This document shows, piece by piece, positions 46,201 through 61,200 of a stretch of 64,000 bases of DNA (its first letter is position 1; each line of letters starts with the position of its first letter). Made by a program: the position numbers and the translations under genes. The notes below the pieces were generated by a model. It had not been told where the DNA came from. It ran no database searches and was given only the letters and a program-made list of their open reading frames with translations. The DNA comes from Nemopilema nomurai (taxonomy: Eukaryota; Cnidaria; Scyphozoa; Rhizostomeae; Rhizostomatidae), in assembly GCA_003864495.1 (NCBI GenBank), contig ML133386.1, forward strand, positions 868,001-932,000, written 5' to 3'.

Positions 46201-49200
46201 CGGAAGCTGCTTCGAGCGTGTAGATTTATCAACCTTGATCAGCTAGAATCTGTTAATCTGCATCACCAAAACCCATACTAGCTTACCTAAAACTTTCAAT
46301 TTACTGCTGATTTAACTGCTTTTGCTACCATGTACGTAAATTATTTTATTACTTTGCTGCTGTCATTTTTGCTGCTATGAAGAAGATGAAAAAATGAAAA
46401 ACGTTTGGGGGGATTGAGCAAAAGTCTTGAAATTGCTTGGATGGTGTGCAGAAGCCTTCTATAGTTCGAATCGTAATAGTTTCCGGGGTGGAACCAGTAG
46501 AACCAGTAAATGGTGATTATACACGGAATGCTCCTGAAAATGTATTGAAAAGGTTGAGTTTTTAAGGATGTCTCTTTTGATTTCCATTTATAAATGTGTA
46601 GTTGAATGAAATTTAAAAGAGAAGGCATGACCTTCGAATACCAAATTACTATGATCGGATCAAATACGAACCGGTGCAGTTGCAATAGATTTCGCTGGTG
46701 TACGTCAGTGAGTAAGGACAGGGAATCACCACCACGATGACACACGAAGCGTATTATTGTTGCTATCTTGTCGTGTTTGTACTCGACTGTGACTTCTCCA
46801 TTTGATAACTTAAGCAAGTCGTTCGTTTCTCCAATATTTGTCTTTGCTCCTCCTAAAACATCGGCAATCAGGGGTATTACTATAAATTAATATCACCAAG
46901 TAAGAAACACACTAGTAACAGTGCAAACGAGCAACGAAGCCTGGCGCCGAAATATGATCGCAGAAAAGTTGGATGTCTTGTCGGTTTTGCTGCATCACCC
47001 ACTTCAGGGCCACAAAGCAACGTGAAATCAAAGGGCTTCATATAAACAAAAACATACAAATGTGCTGATGAAATAAGGACTCTGGGTTCCTTTACAAATT
47101 TAGAGCTGTTGCAAGAAAACGGAGCATTGTTTAGATTTACTATACCTGGGTTTTACTGAAGGGTTTTACTATACCTGCAATCAAACAAGCTCCAAATTCT
47201 CCACAACTTGTTTTGCCACAAGGACGAAGAATAAATTTTGATCCATTGACTGAAACTTCCTTCTGAGGTACATTCGACAAATCGTAAATGTGTTTAAAAA
47301 CAGGATCTTCAACCTTGCACGTTGTTCCAGCAACAGCCAGTCTTGGGCATGCACTTGGAGTTAGCCAATGGAAAATATAACTGCAATCCATAGTTTCCAT
47401 GAGAAAGACTGGCGAGCCCTGGTCAAGAAAGAATATTGGCACATGATTGCTGCATGTCAAAAACATGGAGTTGAAACGTTAAATTATTACCAAAAAAGAA
47501 AGAAATTATTACCTAAAGGGTGGACTCGCAATGCAATAAAAGAAAGGCCTTACCTCGGTTGGGCTACAATGAAAAAAGATTTGTGCACTCCGATTTTGCC
47601 TGTTATGATGACAGAAGTCACCGTTTGTGTACCGAAACAACAAAGTTCCATTTTTCACATACAGTTTTCCGGAAGTATAGCCAATTGAATGACCTACAAA
47701 AGACCCCAAACAGTGCATAGCGGAATTACCCAGTTGTGGCTTTGGTCAATAAAATCTATTATGATGAGTGCTTTTAGAAGAGTTGCATTTGCTTTGCAAG
47801 CACAGTCATGGAAACCAACAATATCTGGTCGATGTTTTTGAGCGATCTTCGATGTCTAATTGAAACAGCTACAACACAAATAACTCCACAGAATCAAAGA
47901 GAGTGCGGAAAAATAACCGACCCGAGCGAGACTCGAACTCAGGACACCTGACTTTGTACGCCAAGTGCTCTACCGCTGAGCTTTCGGGGGATGCTTTCAA
48001 GCCGTCACTCAAGGTTAAGGCATTTATCGAGACAACATGAGCATCGGGAAGTCAACACTGATGCCCCATCGCCCAGAAAAAGCACTGTGTTGCCAGAAAG
48101 AAAAACTTACCAACTGGGGATAATGAATTGTAGTCCACCTGACAAGCACCTATCAAGCTCTTTGGGCAAGCGGCAGGCTTTTCGGCCATGGGCTTACAGA
48201 CGTTCATGAAATAGTGGTGCTTCTGCCCACTCGACTCCTTGTTCAGAGCAGTCCAGTATCCTATGAGCAATAACATATAAAGTAAGAACTTATGTTTTTG
48301 ACACTTTATTGAATGTACCTGGCTTTCGACGATAAGAGAGAAAAAGGTGATTGCGAACAGTGAACAGTCCTATAAGAAAATTCAACACAAGTGTTGATCT
48401 TCAACAGATACTGAATAACAGGCAATGAAAAGGAAAACGTAGCTTGCACATTCTGCAGCCAAAAACGGGCCAGGCAAGAAAAACTCAACACAGACAACGT
48501 GATTGACAAGTTTCTTTTCAGCATAAAATGACAAGATCTGCTTCATGAAAGTTATCAACATCTAGTCACTATTATTAGTAGCAACTAAGCATATCACCTT
48601 TGGTTTTGATAAGAGATTCCAGATTGTACATAGCATTATTTGGCCCAACAATTCTACACTGAACAGGATCTGGGGTACACACGAGAGATGTTTGGAACTT
48701 GAAAGAAAACACGTTGCCAACAAAGTTGTCGAAAGTCATAGGACCACGAATAACATTCTCGTTGCAAATGAATACGACCCTTGCGCTAAGCGTGTAACCA
48801 CTATCCAGTCTCTCCCCACCACTGAAACATAAGAAAGGACAATCACAGAGGATAACCAGAAGCAACCAAACCTCGCAATAACCGACAAAATCCCCTTCTT
48901 AACCATATTAAACGAAAATTGGCCTACCTATACTCTAGCGTGATTGCTCCTCCGTTGTATTTCAGTTGCTGCGACACGAGGCCAATGACAGGGTTCCGCC
49001 CTTTAATGCCAGTCAGTTTACAAGCCGCTGGCTGCATTCCTGCTGGCAGGATATTGCAATCCGAACTGAGCACTTTTCCACAGATATTTAGGACGAATGT
49101 GTCCAGGCCATGTTTAACACGATAATATCCATCGGATTTTCGCAGAGATGTCAAGTTAAAGGTGTATCTAGAGATGGGATCAAGGACAGAGCAGGTCCCT

Positions 49201-52200
49201 TTTTCTCCAGTGCTTGATGCATTAGTGTTACAAGCATGCTCGGTTTCCCATATGAAAGCGACATTGCAGGAATTTGAACGAGCCAAGTCCAACTCGGGGC
49301 TTCCCTTGAATTTAATAAACGTATTTTTGCTGTATATGAAAACTGACAGATACATTCATGACCAACCTTAATTGTCTAATTGCACTTCAGGGTATACGCC
49401 GAAACGCCATCTTTACGGTAAATCAAATAGTTCGCCTCTCTACCCGTCGACAAAATCAAAATAACAAACTATCTTCAAGCATCTATGGTGAATAGTGCTT
49501 ACTGTTTTCTCAAAGTTAATAACAACAATGACATCAAAAGTCGTTTTGCAACTATTTCCGTCAGCCAATGGATATCGGAAGTTTTTTCATCACCACTAAC
49601 AATTGACCACTAACATCACCACAAAAAATGTGCCTAGAACTGACAGAGTTTAACCCGAATTGGGTGAAAAAATGGTAAGAAAGATAGAATAGAAAGATAG
49701 AGTCACATCATGGCTTCTGAAAAAAACTTAGAATGCATATTTTATCGACATAGCCACATGGCGTAAAAATGCAGATGTCGGCAAACAAGATTTACACCTG
49801 AACACGAAAAAGATTCAAAGTTACTTTCATTGGAGAAAAACCTATGTTCAAAATGATAAAAAATGTAGGTGCTATTTCGAGAGAAAAAATATCATCAACT
49901 CTAATGGAATTGTCGCCGACAAAGCAAATTTGAATTACTTTGCTTCTTTTATAGAGCATAAAAGGGGGCATAAAGCATACTAAACTATTCCTTTGGAAAA
50001 AACTAAAGCAAGGCAACGCATCTTCAAAGGTCTAGGCTGTAGCAATGTTCAAATTAAAACCTTAAACCACATTACCTCTCCACCATCGATCTTACAAATA
50101 AAACGGATTCGTGTCGATATAGTTTCATTTTTGCCACACCAGTCACCATTTCTGTAAGTTATTACAAGATCACCATTAGATTCCAACACCGGGCCACCTT
50201 CTATAGAGCCTAGAGAAAGGAAAATAAGTGCGACTTTCAACTGAAGTCAAGGAAGGAATCACTTAATAAAAGTTATGTGTGTACGCGTGAAAGCTGCAGA
50301 CCGAGGAAAGTAGTATAAAATCGAATCAAGAACAGCTACGTATTTTGTTCTTTCTACCATCGTCCAAGTAAACAAAGTAAAACTGATTAAGCCAAATTTA
50401 GCTAAGCGCTTTTTATTGGAACTGACATATTCGTACGCTTAAATATGCGGGCAAATGCTCTATTTCAGCGTGGTATCTTTTGTGAATTAAAGGCGTTTTC
50501 AGAATACCACATTATGGAAGCGCCATATCTTGGACAAAACGTAAAAACAATGCTCTTTAAAACCAATGATCGAATTCACTAGAACGAGGAAAAATGCTTT
50601 GTGAACTAACCAAAAGTGTAAACAGTCTTCTAAACTACAACTAAGACTTATTTTCACTATTTAGATTTTTGAGATTATGATTCTACATAGTGCCTAAATA
50701 TGTTTAGCTCTAATGAAATGTATTCGTGTAGGTGCAAATTGACAAAGAAATGAAATTATAACAGAGACAAAGGTTATCTCATCCAAATAAAATCAGGGGA
50801 TTCCAACAAGAGTGAAAACCAAAAGCAGGAAAGCCGCTTAGCTACAACTTAACATCATAGTTAAGATATTAAGACACAAAAGGAACGCACCTAAATTTTG
50901 GAAAAACGTCTCAGCCCCTCTGGAATCAACTTGAACACTGCAGATTGCGGACGTAACTGCGCAGCCCACCGGTCTGTTGTACAGCGGTTTACATACGCTG
51001 ATATAGAATTTTTTGTTGTCATGCGTTGCCACCCAGCGATTGTTCGTCGATAACCTTGATAAATCGTAATGCCGTTTGCTTGACTTGACACTGCATTCAA
51101 CGATCTAGAGAGTGTCAATTAAACTGCATCTAATGGCTGGCTTTATGATGAAAAACATCTGCGGTGGCATGTAAAGAAAACATTTTCACGTTTCACAAAG
51201 AGGCATTACTGAAGCCACGACTTGACGAATGAAATAAACCTCACGATCTATACGGCATGAAAAACGCGCTGATTTATATACAGTGGCAAACCATAGAAAG
51301 CAAGATACAAATCAAAGCCTAAAGAAGAAGAAAGGAATTTTCAGTCATATATACTAGCACACGGCACAGAGGTACTCGGTCTTCTACTTCTTATGCTGCC
51401 GGAAAATGGCAACGCTGTTGCAAAAACACTAGCAGTCCCTTCAAAAAGACGCCTGGACTTCGAAACAAGCATAGGGCGAAATAACTTCCCCCGGGGAACT
51501 TGAAGAAGATAATATGTTAGAAGCTAGGTGATATCAATGTGGATGTAAAATAAGCTATGTGTAGGAAAAACAGTATGAAACAAAAGTTAAGGTTTAATAA
51601 TGGAACAGCAACATTTACATTGATTCAATCTTAGAGATCACCCGAGATATATCATGAACTTGGTTGAAAGGAAATGCACCATGCAGGTTTGGAAAGGACG
51701 CGTAGAAGCACAAAGCAAGGATTACATAGAACACCACCAGAGGAATGCATAAGGATTACATAGAACACCACCAGAGGAATGCATAAGGATGACATAGAAC
51801 ACCACCAGAGGAATGCATAAGGATGACATAGAACACCACCAGAGGAATGCATAAGGATTACATAGAACACCACCAGAGGAATGCATAAGGATGACATAGA
51901 ACACCACCAGAGGAATGCAAAAGGATGACATAGAACACCACCAGAGGAATGCATAAGGATTACAAAGAACACCACCAGAGGAATGCATAAGGATGACATA
52001 GAACACCACCAGAGGAATGCAAAGGATGACATAGAACACCACCAGAGGAATGCATAAGGATTACATAGAACACCACCAGAGGAATGCATAAGGATTACAT
52101 AGAACACCACCAGAGGAATGCAAAAGACATAGAACACCACCAGAGGAATGCATAAGGATTACATAGAACACCACCAGAGGAATGCATAAGGATTACATAG

Positions 52201-55200
52201 AACACCACCAGAGGAATGCATAAGGAGAACACCACCAGAGGAATGCATAAGGATTACATAGAACACCACCAGAGGAATGCATAAGGATTACATAGAACAC
52301 CACCAGAGGAATGCATAAGGATGACATAGAACACCACCAGAGGAATGCATAAGGATTACATAGAACACCACCAGAGGAATGCATAAGGATTACATAGAAC
52401 ACCACCAGAGGAATGCATAAGGATTACATAGAACACCACAGAGGAATGCATAAGGATGACATAGAACACCACCAGAGGAATGCAAAGGATGACATAGAAC
52501 ACCACCAGAGGAATGCATAAGGATTACATAGAACACCACCAGAGGAATGCATAAGGATTACATAGAACACCACCAGAGGAATGCATAAGGATTACATAGA
52601 ACACCACCAGAGGAATGCATAAGGATTACATAGAACACCACCAGAGGAATGCATAAGGATTACATAGAACACCAGAGGAAAGGACAGAACACCACCAGAG
52701 GAATGCATAAGGATGACATAGAACACCACCAGAGGAATGCATAAGGATTACATAGAACACCACCAGAGGAATGCATAAGGATTACATAGAACACCACCAG
52801 AGGAATGCATAAGGATGACATAGAACACCACCAGAGGAATGCATAAGGATTACATAGAACACCACCAGAGGAATGCATAAGGATTACATAGAACACCACC
52901 AGAGGAATGCATAAGGATTACATAGAACACCACCAGAGGAATGCATAAGGATTACATAGAACACCACCAGAGGAATGCATAAGGATTACATAGAACACCA
53001 CCAGAGGAATGCATAAGGATTACATAGAACACCACCAGAGGAATGCATAAGGATTACATAGAACACCACCAGAGGAATGCATAAGGATTACATAGAACAC
53101 CACCAGAGGAATGCATAAGGATTACATAGAACACCACCAGAGGAATGCATAAGGATTACATAGAACACCACCAGAGGAATGCATACCTTTGAATGACAAG
53201 CATATTTGGTGTACCAAAGAAAGCTGTAGGTACCACAGGTGGTTTCTTTTTCAAAACGAGGTTGACCAGCTCCAGCATTCTCATCGCAGAGAAACGTTAT
53301 CCGGGATTCCCTGAATTGTCCATTGTGACATTGGTCTCCATGTAGATATCTGAGCTGCAATAATCCGTCGAAATAAGTTAAATTTGCATTCGCTTCACCA
53401 ATGCTCATTGCTTTTCCATTAGATAGTTTGTGCTGACATGATCCCACAATTCCTTTCCCATCCTTAGTGCACTGGGTTTGGTTTGATCCCTCACAAACCT
53501 AAAAATCCATTGCAATTCAGAATATAGTATGAACAAATTGATAGTACAAAGACTATAATGCAATGAGGGCATAGTATAGGGCATAACTATGTAAAGTTTG
53601 ATGTAACATAATTTAATATAACATAATATAATAAAATATAATATAATACAATACATTATGATATAGTATAATATAATCAAATATTACAATAAAATATATA
53701 AAATATATGTATTATGATATAATACAATATAATATAATATATAGTAAAATGATATAATGTAATTTACTATTACAAAATATAATATAGAAGGATGTACTAT
53801 AATATGATCTTACTTTATACGATTTCCTATTATCAATAGCATGCGCACCTTGATCTGGTACTCGTATCCATTCCGTTTATCCAATGCACTGTAGTAATCC
53901 TTCCCTCTCACCGGTCTTGACATGGACAAGGGTGAAAGATCAAAGGTATAGCCGGCAGAGGGATCAGCAACTTGGCACTTTGAACCAACCATCTTTCCAA
54001 GCGGGCAAGCTGCGGCTACAAATAAAATGCTGTCCGTAGAGGGCTGGAAAGAAGCCTAAAATGCTGATAGGTGCCTTCCTAAATAGATAAATGGCTAAAA
54101 ATAGAGAAAAACACTGATTGATTACAGAAGAAAAGCAAAGCCACCAGGATACTTGTTGAAAACCCGAAAATTAGTCTCAGTAACAGGAGTCCTATTATGG
54201 AGTCTGAAAAAGACCAAAATGTCTCATTTACGCCAAAAAAGCTACAGCTTTAATGATGTTGAGAATGAGAGGGTAAATAAGCAAAAATATATATTGTGAA
54301 ACATTGTGAAAAAAGGAAACTAGTTACCAGTCTTCCACAAGAATTCATACACGCAGTCGTCAAGACTCTTACTGAACAAAAATGGTGTTGTAGACAGTTG
54401 TCCAGGAAGGCACTGGAAAGTTATGATACTTTTACGTCTCCTGTTGCCGACTGCATCACACAAGGTGCCATTGGTGTATTCAAGCCGAACAGAGTTTTGA
54501 ACATCACTGACAAGACCGGATTCAAATTTACCAAGTCCAACATGTGAGCTTCCTGACACAATGCAAGCAGCATTGTCACTTGGACAATCTTTTGTCACCG
54601 TACTTGGCCTTAATCTTCCACACACATTCAAATAAATTCCATCGAAGTTGCTGGAAGTCGAATCAGTGGCTCTCCAGTTATCTTCGCCAGTCCTCTGCAA
54701 CTCTGTGAGGTCATAAATCTTGTTGCTTGTATCAACTACACGACAGGCTTCACCTACAGCAGAGCACACATGATTTTATTCTCGAAATGAGTCAAAAAGC
54801 ATTCCAACCCAAACATGCAGCATTCCTGGCAAACTTAACATAACGTAAAACAACAAAATATAAAATAGCATAACATAACATAAAATAACATAATATAGAA
54901 TAACATAACATAAAATTACGTAGAATAACATATAAAAACAAAACATAGCATACCATAATATAACATAAAATACAAAAAACATAATATAACATAAGTAAAC
55001 ATAAAATAACATAATATAAAATAACATAATATAAAAAACATAATATAAAATAACATAATATAAAATAACATAATATAATAAATAAATATAAAATAACATA
55101 ATATAAAATAACATAATATAAAATAACATAACATACAAAAACATAACATAACAGACATAAATTCGAAAATAACGTGGCTCTCAAACAACCATGTTTAACT

Positions 55201-58200
55201 TGCTCAAGTAAAGTATAACGTGAGTACCTGTTTTTCTTGCCCTTGGACAAACAAGACTGGAAGGCCAGTCAAAGAAATAATTGCAGTGGCGTTCGTGATT
55301 GAAAACGGGGGCACCATGCCCCGCCGATTCGACGCAAGAAAACACAATAATAGTGGACCTCCGTAGCCCATTATGACATGTCTGACCATGACGATATGTC
55401 AGGAAAAGTTGCCCATCGACGTACCGAAGCTTCATGTACTTTGCATTTCCAGTACTTACTGCAGCCGCTCTGGACGTTTGACAAACAGCAACGTTGCCAT
55501 CTAGGTTATAAGAAACTAAACAATTCACGGCTCCTTCTCAGACCAGCTGTCTATTGTATGGATAAAATTCCGTTTTGAAAGCACAATTCTACCCTTGAAA
55601 GAATTCTAAAAATTGAAAGAATTGTGAGATAACACTTCAGAAAAGCATGCTTCTAATCCAGGGTATTTTAGTAAACATATCTTCTATATATGTCATTGCA
55701 TTGTTCATTTGTTGATAATTTCAGTTAAGAGCACCAAGTGTTTTCAGGAGCAAAACAGCTGCGGCTTAGAAATGGCAAAACAAAAATGAAATGTGTAAAT
55801 GTTCCTTCAAAAAAGAGACGGACAAATTTGCGCGGACTACTTTTTATGCAACCACAGAACCCTGAACATTTGGCAGTATCAGTATAGGACAGAAATAGAT
55901 AGGATAGAGAGTTTTAGGTGCTAGCGACAACAAAAAGTAAATTGCGAAATTGAGTAAAGAGCAAACTAGAAAAGGTGATATAGATGAAGAAGTTAAAAAC
56001 GGTAACATGGGACGGAGACAAAGTTGAAAAATGTCAAAAGTGGAATATACGATAGAAACAAAGTTGAAAATAAAAACGAAAAAAGAAGACGAAGTCGAAA
56101 ACAGCAACGTAGGATGAAGCTGTAAAATTCATGGACGAGGAAGAAGAAGTTGGAAAGAATAGCTTTAGATAAATATAAGTTGACAGATAATGGAGATCAC
56201 TATTGCAGTTCAAAAAGAGAGGACTAAAGGAATCGGGAAGAAAGCGAAATTGAACGAGTTACTGCGAAGGGCTACCTTACATTACAAAGGACATTTGACT
56301 AAGCAATCATTACAAGCAGTCTGCCCGTTAGAAATTTGGAGTCAAATGGAAGCACGCCAGTTGCCCATTGGATAAAGCAGGCAGCTGCTGGATCATCAAA
56401 TAATGAGGCGAAGAGAGAATTTTGAAAAGTAGAAGAGCTGTTCATGACGGCTGCAAAAAAATGTGTTTTGGAAGACTATTGAACTTTTCAATAACAATCC
56501 AAGGTTTGATCAAATTTGAGATAGTTATGATGAACATTTAATCACATTTTTGGCAGTTTGGTATATTGACTGGTTTCTTCATTCTTTAAAATTCATTAAA
56601 TTGCTGTTTGACATTGTTGAGACTGAATATAGTATTTAAACTAGAAAGGAACAAGGCTTTTGAAGTTAAGCGGACTAACTTGTCTAGTTTGTGAATCTGG
56701 TACTGTAGCAATGACGAACCTGTAACAAAAGTAAGTTTTGTCTTCGGTAATGGTTATTTTAATAAGGCTTTATTGACAGATAAAAACAATGCATATTTAC
56801 TTTTATTACAAGGGAAGTTCTTCATATTTCCACACACGTTCATAAAAAATGTGTAGGCTTTTCCAGTGTTTGCTTCGCGATGTTGAACCTTATAGTAGTT
56901 TCTTGGTTGACGCTGAAGGGGACGCAAATCGAAAACACCATCCTGAGTTGTCATGTTACAAGTCGTTGAAATCTGATCAGCAATAGGACAAGCGTGTTCT
57001 GTTTCCCACAAAAATCTCGTAGCTACAGCCAAATGATGATTGCAATACCGGCCCATTGCCTCCCTGGAATTAAAGGTGTGTGCATTAATTCGAAAACTTC
57101 TTTTGGACAAGAACTCAGAAATTTCTAATGACAAAAAACTGGAATGTTAAGGAGACGAAGCCAAAAGATTAACGGAAAAACATGTATAAAATAAAAAACC
57201 ATGAAATAATTTTGACGCAATTACAAAAGGTAGCCGGCTCAATTCGCAAACACCTATTTGCACCAATATACGGTGTTGTTTCAATATCCGTTGAAAGCCG
57301 AATATTCATAACAAAAGACAAAATGCAATACGAGAAATTAGCGATGACTTACAATGTTTGAAACTTTGTTTGGGCAGACGAAAGTGACTTTAGTTGAGCA
57401 GCCGCTTGAGCCATTGGTATACTTTAAGCTGATTGTGTAGTCATCGACCATCTCAAGAGAGGAAAACTTGCCAATCTCTCCTTTACCTTGGCCATGAATA
57501 CACGATGATGCCCCAATCGGGCATTGGATGCCAGGGGCCACTTCCCCAGTCAGTTCTCTGCAGACATTAATGTAGAAGTCTGGGGTTTCTGAAGAAGCAA
57601 CCTTATGACCACCTAGGAAGAAGAGCATAAAGAAGAAGGTTTTGGTGTCTCAACACTTTATGGGAAATGACAACAGTAATTGTCAATCAAATAGAGAATA
57701 GTACCTACCTTTAACCTTGACCAGCTGAGTCAAGTCCCGAAGCTTTCTTCTTCTGTCCACTAGAGTACAGGGAATTTCTTTGACACTGCGCCTCTGCTTA
57801 CAAGCAGACGTAGTTGTGAATTCGAAAACGTGAGTGCAGCCATTCATCTCGACAAACCCAAGATTTCCCTACAATACATATTCATTGGCTTACACGAAAC
57901 CAACCATTTTATATGCTATAAAGAGTTTGTGTTCTATTTCGTCTAGAAAGCAAATTCAATAAAAAACTGCTCCTATTATCTCTCAGCAACAATGGTTTCT
58001 TATATATCATAACAAGCCAAAATTACATAAAACCAGGAGGAGCAACAAGTATTTGAAAAGAAATTCAATGAAATTCAATGGCTTCACGGGAATTGTGAAG
58101 AGAAAGTATCAGCTCTGATGCCTAGTGGTTTGTGATGCTTTGTCAATACTAGATTGAAATTGATAAAACTTAAGGACCGTGAATTACATAGAGGCCTCTT

Positions 58201-61200
58201 TTGTACTCGAGGGCCTTACCCAAACAGACATTGATTGGATTAAAAGTTCGGGCCGATCCAATTCTGGCCAATTATTATTATTATTATCATTATTATTCTG
58301 ACCAATCCAATTCTGGCCAGAAACTGGGCGTGGCTTTCTTGATCGAAACCAAAAATTCTGCATACAAAGTATAACCCGAATATTCTCAGAGCATGCAGAT
58401 GTTGAAAAATGACCAAGAGCTGACAAAATACATGGCCAGTTGCGGATCGAAAACACTAGTGGGTTGTTAGAAGAGCATTTTATTGGCTGTAAATGACCAA
58501 TCAACGTCTCACAATTGTGATCACTTAGAATTCTTCACCTTCAAAAACATATCAAAATAAATCCATAATCTCAGAGTCGGTTGCTCAATAACATGATGTT
58601 TTTGCACAGTGGGAGGGCACAATGATACTTACCAGCTTTTCGCCACAAATAAAGTAAACATCAGTAGTATAGTTCTGTTTACCACAAAGCTGCCCTTTGA
58701 ATGAGACGCTGAAGCCAGAGTTGTCATTGGCTAAGGCTCTTTCAGCGTTTTCATTGCTGCCTATGTTTGTCCGTGTTCCATCTGCATCTATTTTGCAGAT
58801 ATTTCCTCCACCACAGTTTGGAACGTCATGGCAAAATGATACATTGTAGAGTACCTTTCCATCAGGAACAATCCAGAACCTACATGGTGATAAGTAAAGC
58901 AAACACAGATTATAAGCTCCTTTCAAAAAGCAAAAAAGCATTGAAGACAGCCTATCTGAATAACAAGAACCAAGCTTTTTACATCATCAAAATGTTGTCA
59001 GGTTTTATAAAATTGGCTTAACTTTTGAAATAAGAAAAAGCATAGAAAACATCTTGGAAAGTTCCTGGGTTTTAGAATTATCTATACATATTTCTGGCAG
59101 AAAACCGGGTCATAGATATTTTAAAAGCATTAAAGCCTATTTCCACTCCACTTCATTCGAAGTTAGATTTCGGATTCGACCACTAATTTCAGAGCGACAA
59201 CTGTTATCTGATTTCAATCCAAACTTCCATGAAGTTCAGACGAATTTATTGTAGGTCTATTCCAGATTTTTAATCCATCGCATCCAAAAACCGAGCGAAG
59301 TGCAAATGGGTATTTTAACAGTTTCGTCAAACATAGGCAAGCATGTTTAACAAAGTTCAAAAGCAGTTAGGCAATTCTTCCATACAACCGTTTTGTTAGT
59401 TGTCAGAGCTGTGACAAAGTTGAGCCACTTCCCTCTCTTGATTTGAAAGATACTAAGAAACACCTCATGTGTCAAAAAATCTCTTGGTAAACAGTGAACG
59501 GGAGGTAAGTGCTGAGAGCACAAGTCAACTCATTTGGCAAAGAAAATCACTAAAAGCTGTGCTACATGAATCAAACGAACTGCATCAAACAACTTGTCTA
59601 CCGTTTTTTGCTAATATTTTTGCCTGATATCAAATTTGAGAGAGTGCGTAGGGTTCTTTGCTTTTATTTCCTTTGGAAATATATTTGTAATTTATCTTAG
59701 TTTTTTGTGATGCCACAGAGAATTTGTCTTGTAATGTTGTTAAGCATTTTGTAGGTAGTGTAAATAGTAAATTTTTATTGGAATGTAAGCAAAATGACCA
59801 GTACTATTCAATGTTTCATCACGTAAAGATCTGTTACTTAACTAAAACAGTTTAAATAACTATTTCAGGCCCCATTTACACTAGGTCCACATCTAAATTC
59901 ACTTATCTTGATTGAGAAGAGAAAGCAACCCAATATACAGAGCATAACAAACATCAAAAGAATGTGCTAAAACCACAAGATTTAGTAATAGAGTTAGTAA
60001 GGTAGGCCAAGGAGAAAAGGATAATTTTTTTTAAGGGACAGTGCATGGATACATTAAGAAACTTTGCCCTTAATCAAGCTACTGGAGGAAAACTTGTGCG
60101 TCTAGAAAATCTTTTACAAGGCTTACCACTGCAGAGAGTCAAGAGACGAAGCATGGATCTCTGAACAATCAGATTTAGGACTATGTTTATGCTCAAAGCA
60201 CCCAGATTATCAGAAAAGATGTTTTTTCAGTAAAAGAAGAAAAGCTAATGAGTGCCTGTATATATGTATTGAAGAAGCTAAAAGAGGCCCCTTTAAAACT
60301 TTACAATGGCTAGAAAAAGCAGAACCAGTTTTTGCCCAAAAAGATGACCTAGCTTGCCCAATTATACAGGCAGGATTTATCCTGGTGAAAAGATCTATTA
60401 AAGTAAACCTACTGTACTACAGTTACGATGTATCTATTGTGTGGTATATCATGTGAGGTGTAGGGTGAGTACTGAGAGTGTAATGGGAGATGGGATGTTG
60501 TTTGACCATAGTAGGTGAAGACATACAAACAAATACACATACATGCATGTGGTGTTTGTTATTGCAGATTATGTTACAGTCAGCTTATGCTGATGTAGAC
60601 CTGCATAAACTACTTATAAATAAAAAGTTTACCTAAAAATGTATGGACATGTAAAATTTGTTTAGTAAAAAGTAGTCCTTAAGCCTAGTTTTTAAAATAA
60701 TAATAAGAAAAGTTTCAGATTCAAAAGAAAACTTCCATATAAAATCAATATGTGACTTAACATTGCTCTTGCATTCTTGTATGTTACCCTTTATTTTTAA
60801 ACTGTTGTTGATTGTATTGATCTATAGAAGCGATCCTCTGTATCTAAGACTTGTTCTGCCAATGTCTCTTTTAAATCCTTTCATTTGAAGCTTGTTATGA
60901 TTTCTATCGATGCGATTGAATAGTTTATGTGAAATGTTTTTCTTGAAATCTGTCTAATTTCTTTCAATATTCTGTAAAATCTCAAATATCAGTATGACAT
61001 TGTTTTTAGATATATATTCCCTAGATCTGTATTCAAATACAAATAAATTACTTGATATATTGCAGGTTTGATGAAACATACAATGTCCAATTAAAATTCA
61101 TTAAAAAGAAACATTTTTAATTCCTTCAAAAATGTTTCAACCCGTATATTGTCAAGTTTATTCTTTGATTCTCTACAGTTAACTGTTGGCAGGGATTTCA

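Noticed and set aside
47918..47991. Functional tRNA gene
   Set aside because: A and B boxes are good, but the anticodon stem fails to pair and it sits within an intron; kept only as tRNA-like.
51652..53447. Frames of 70-162 aa rich in LWWCSM / SGGVLCNPYAF
   Set aside because: Translations of the 34-bp minisatellite in all three frames; only the first part of the 53088-53447 frame is real exon 9.
54776..55250. Tyr/Leu/Phe-rich frames that look like membrane proteins
   Set aside because: AT-rich 15-bp array in an intron; hydrophobicity follows from base composition.
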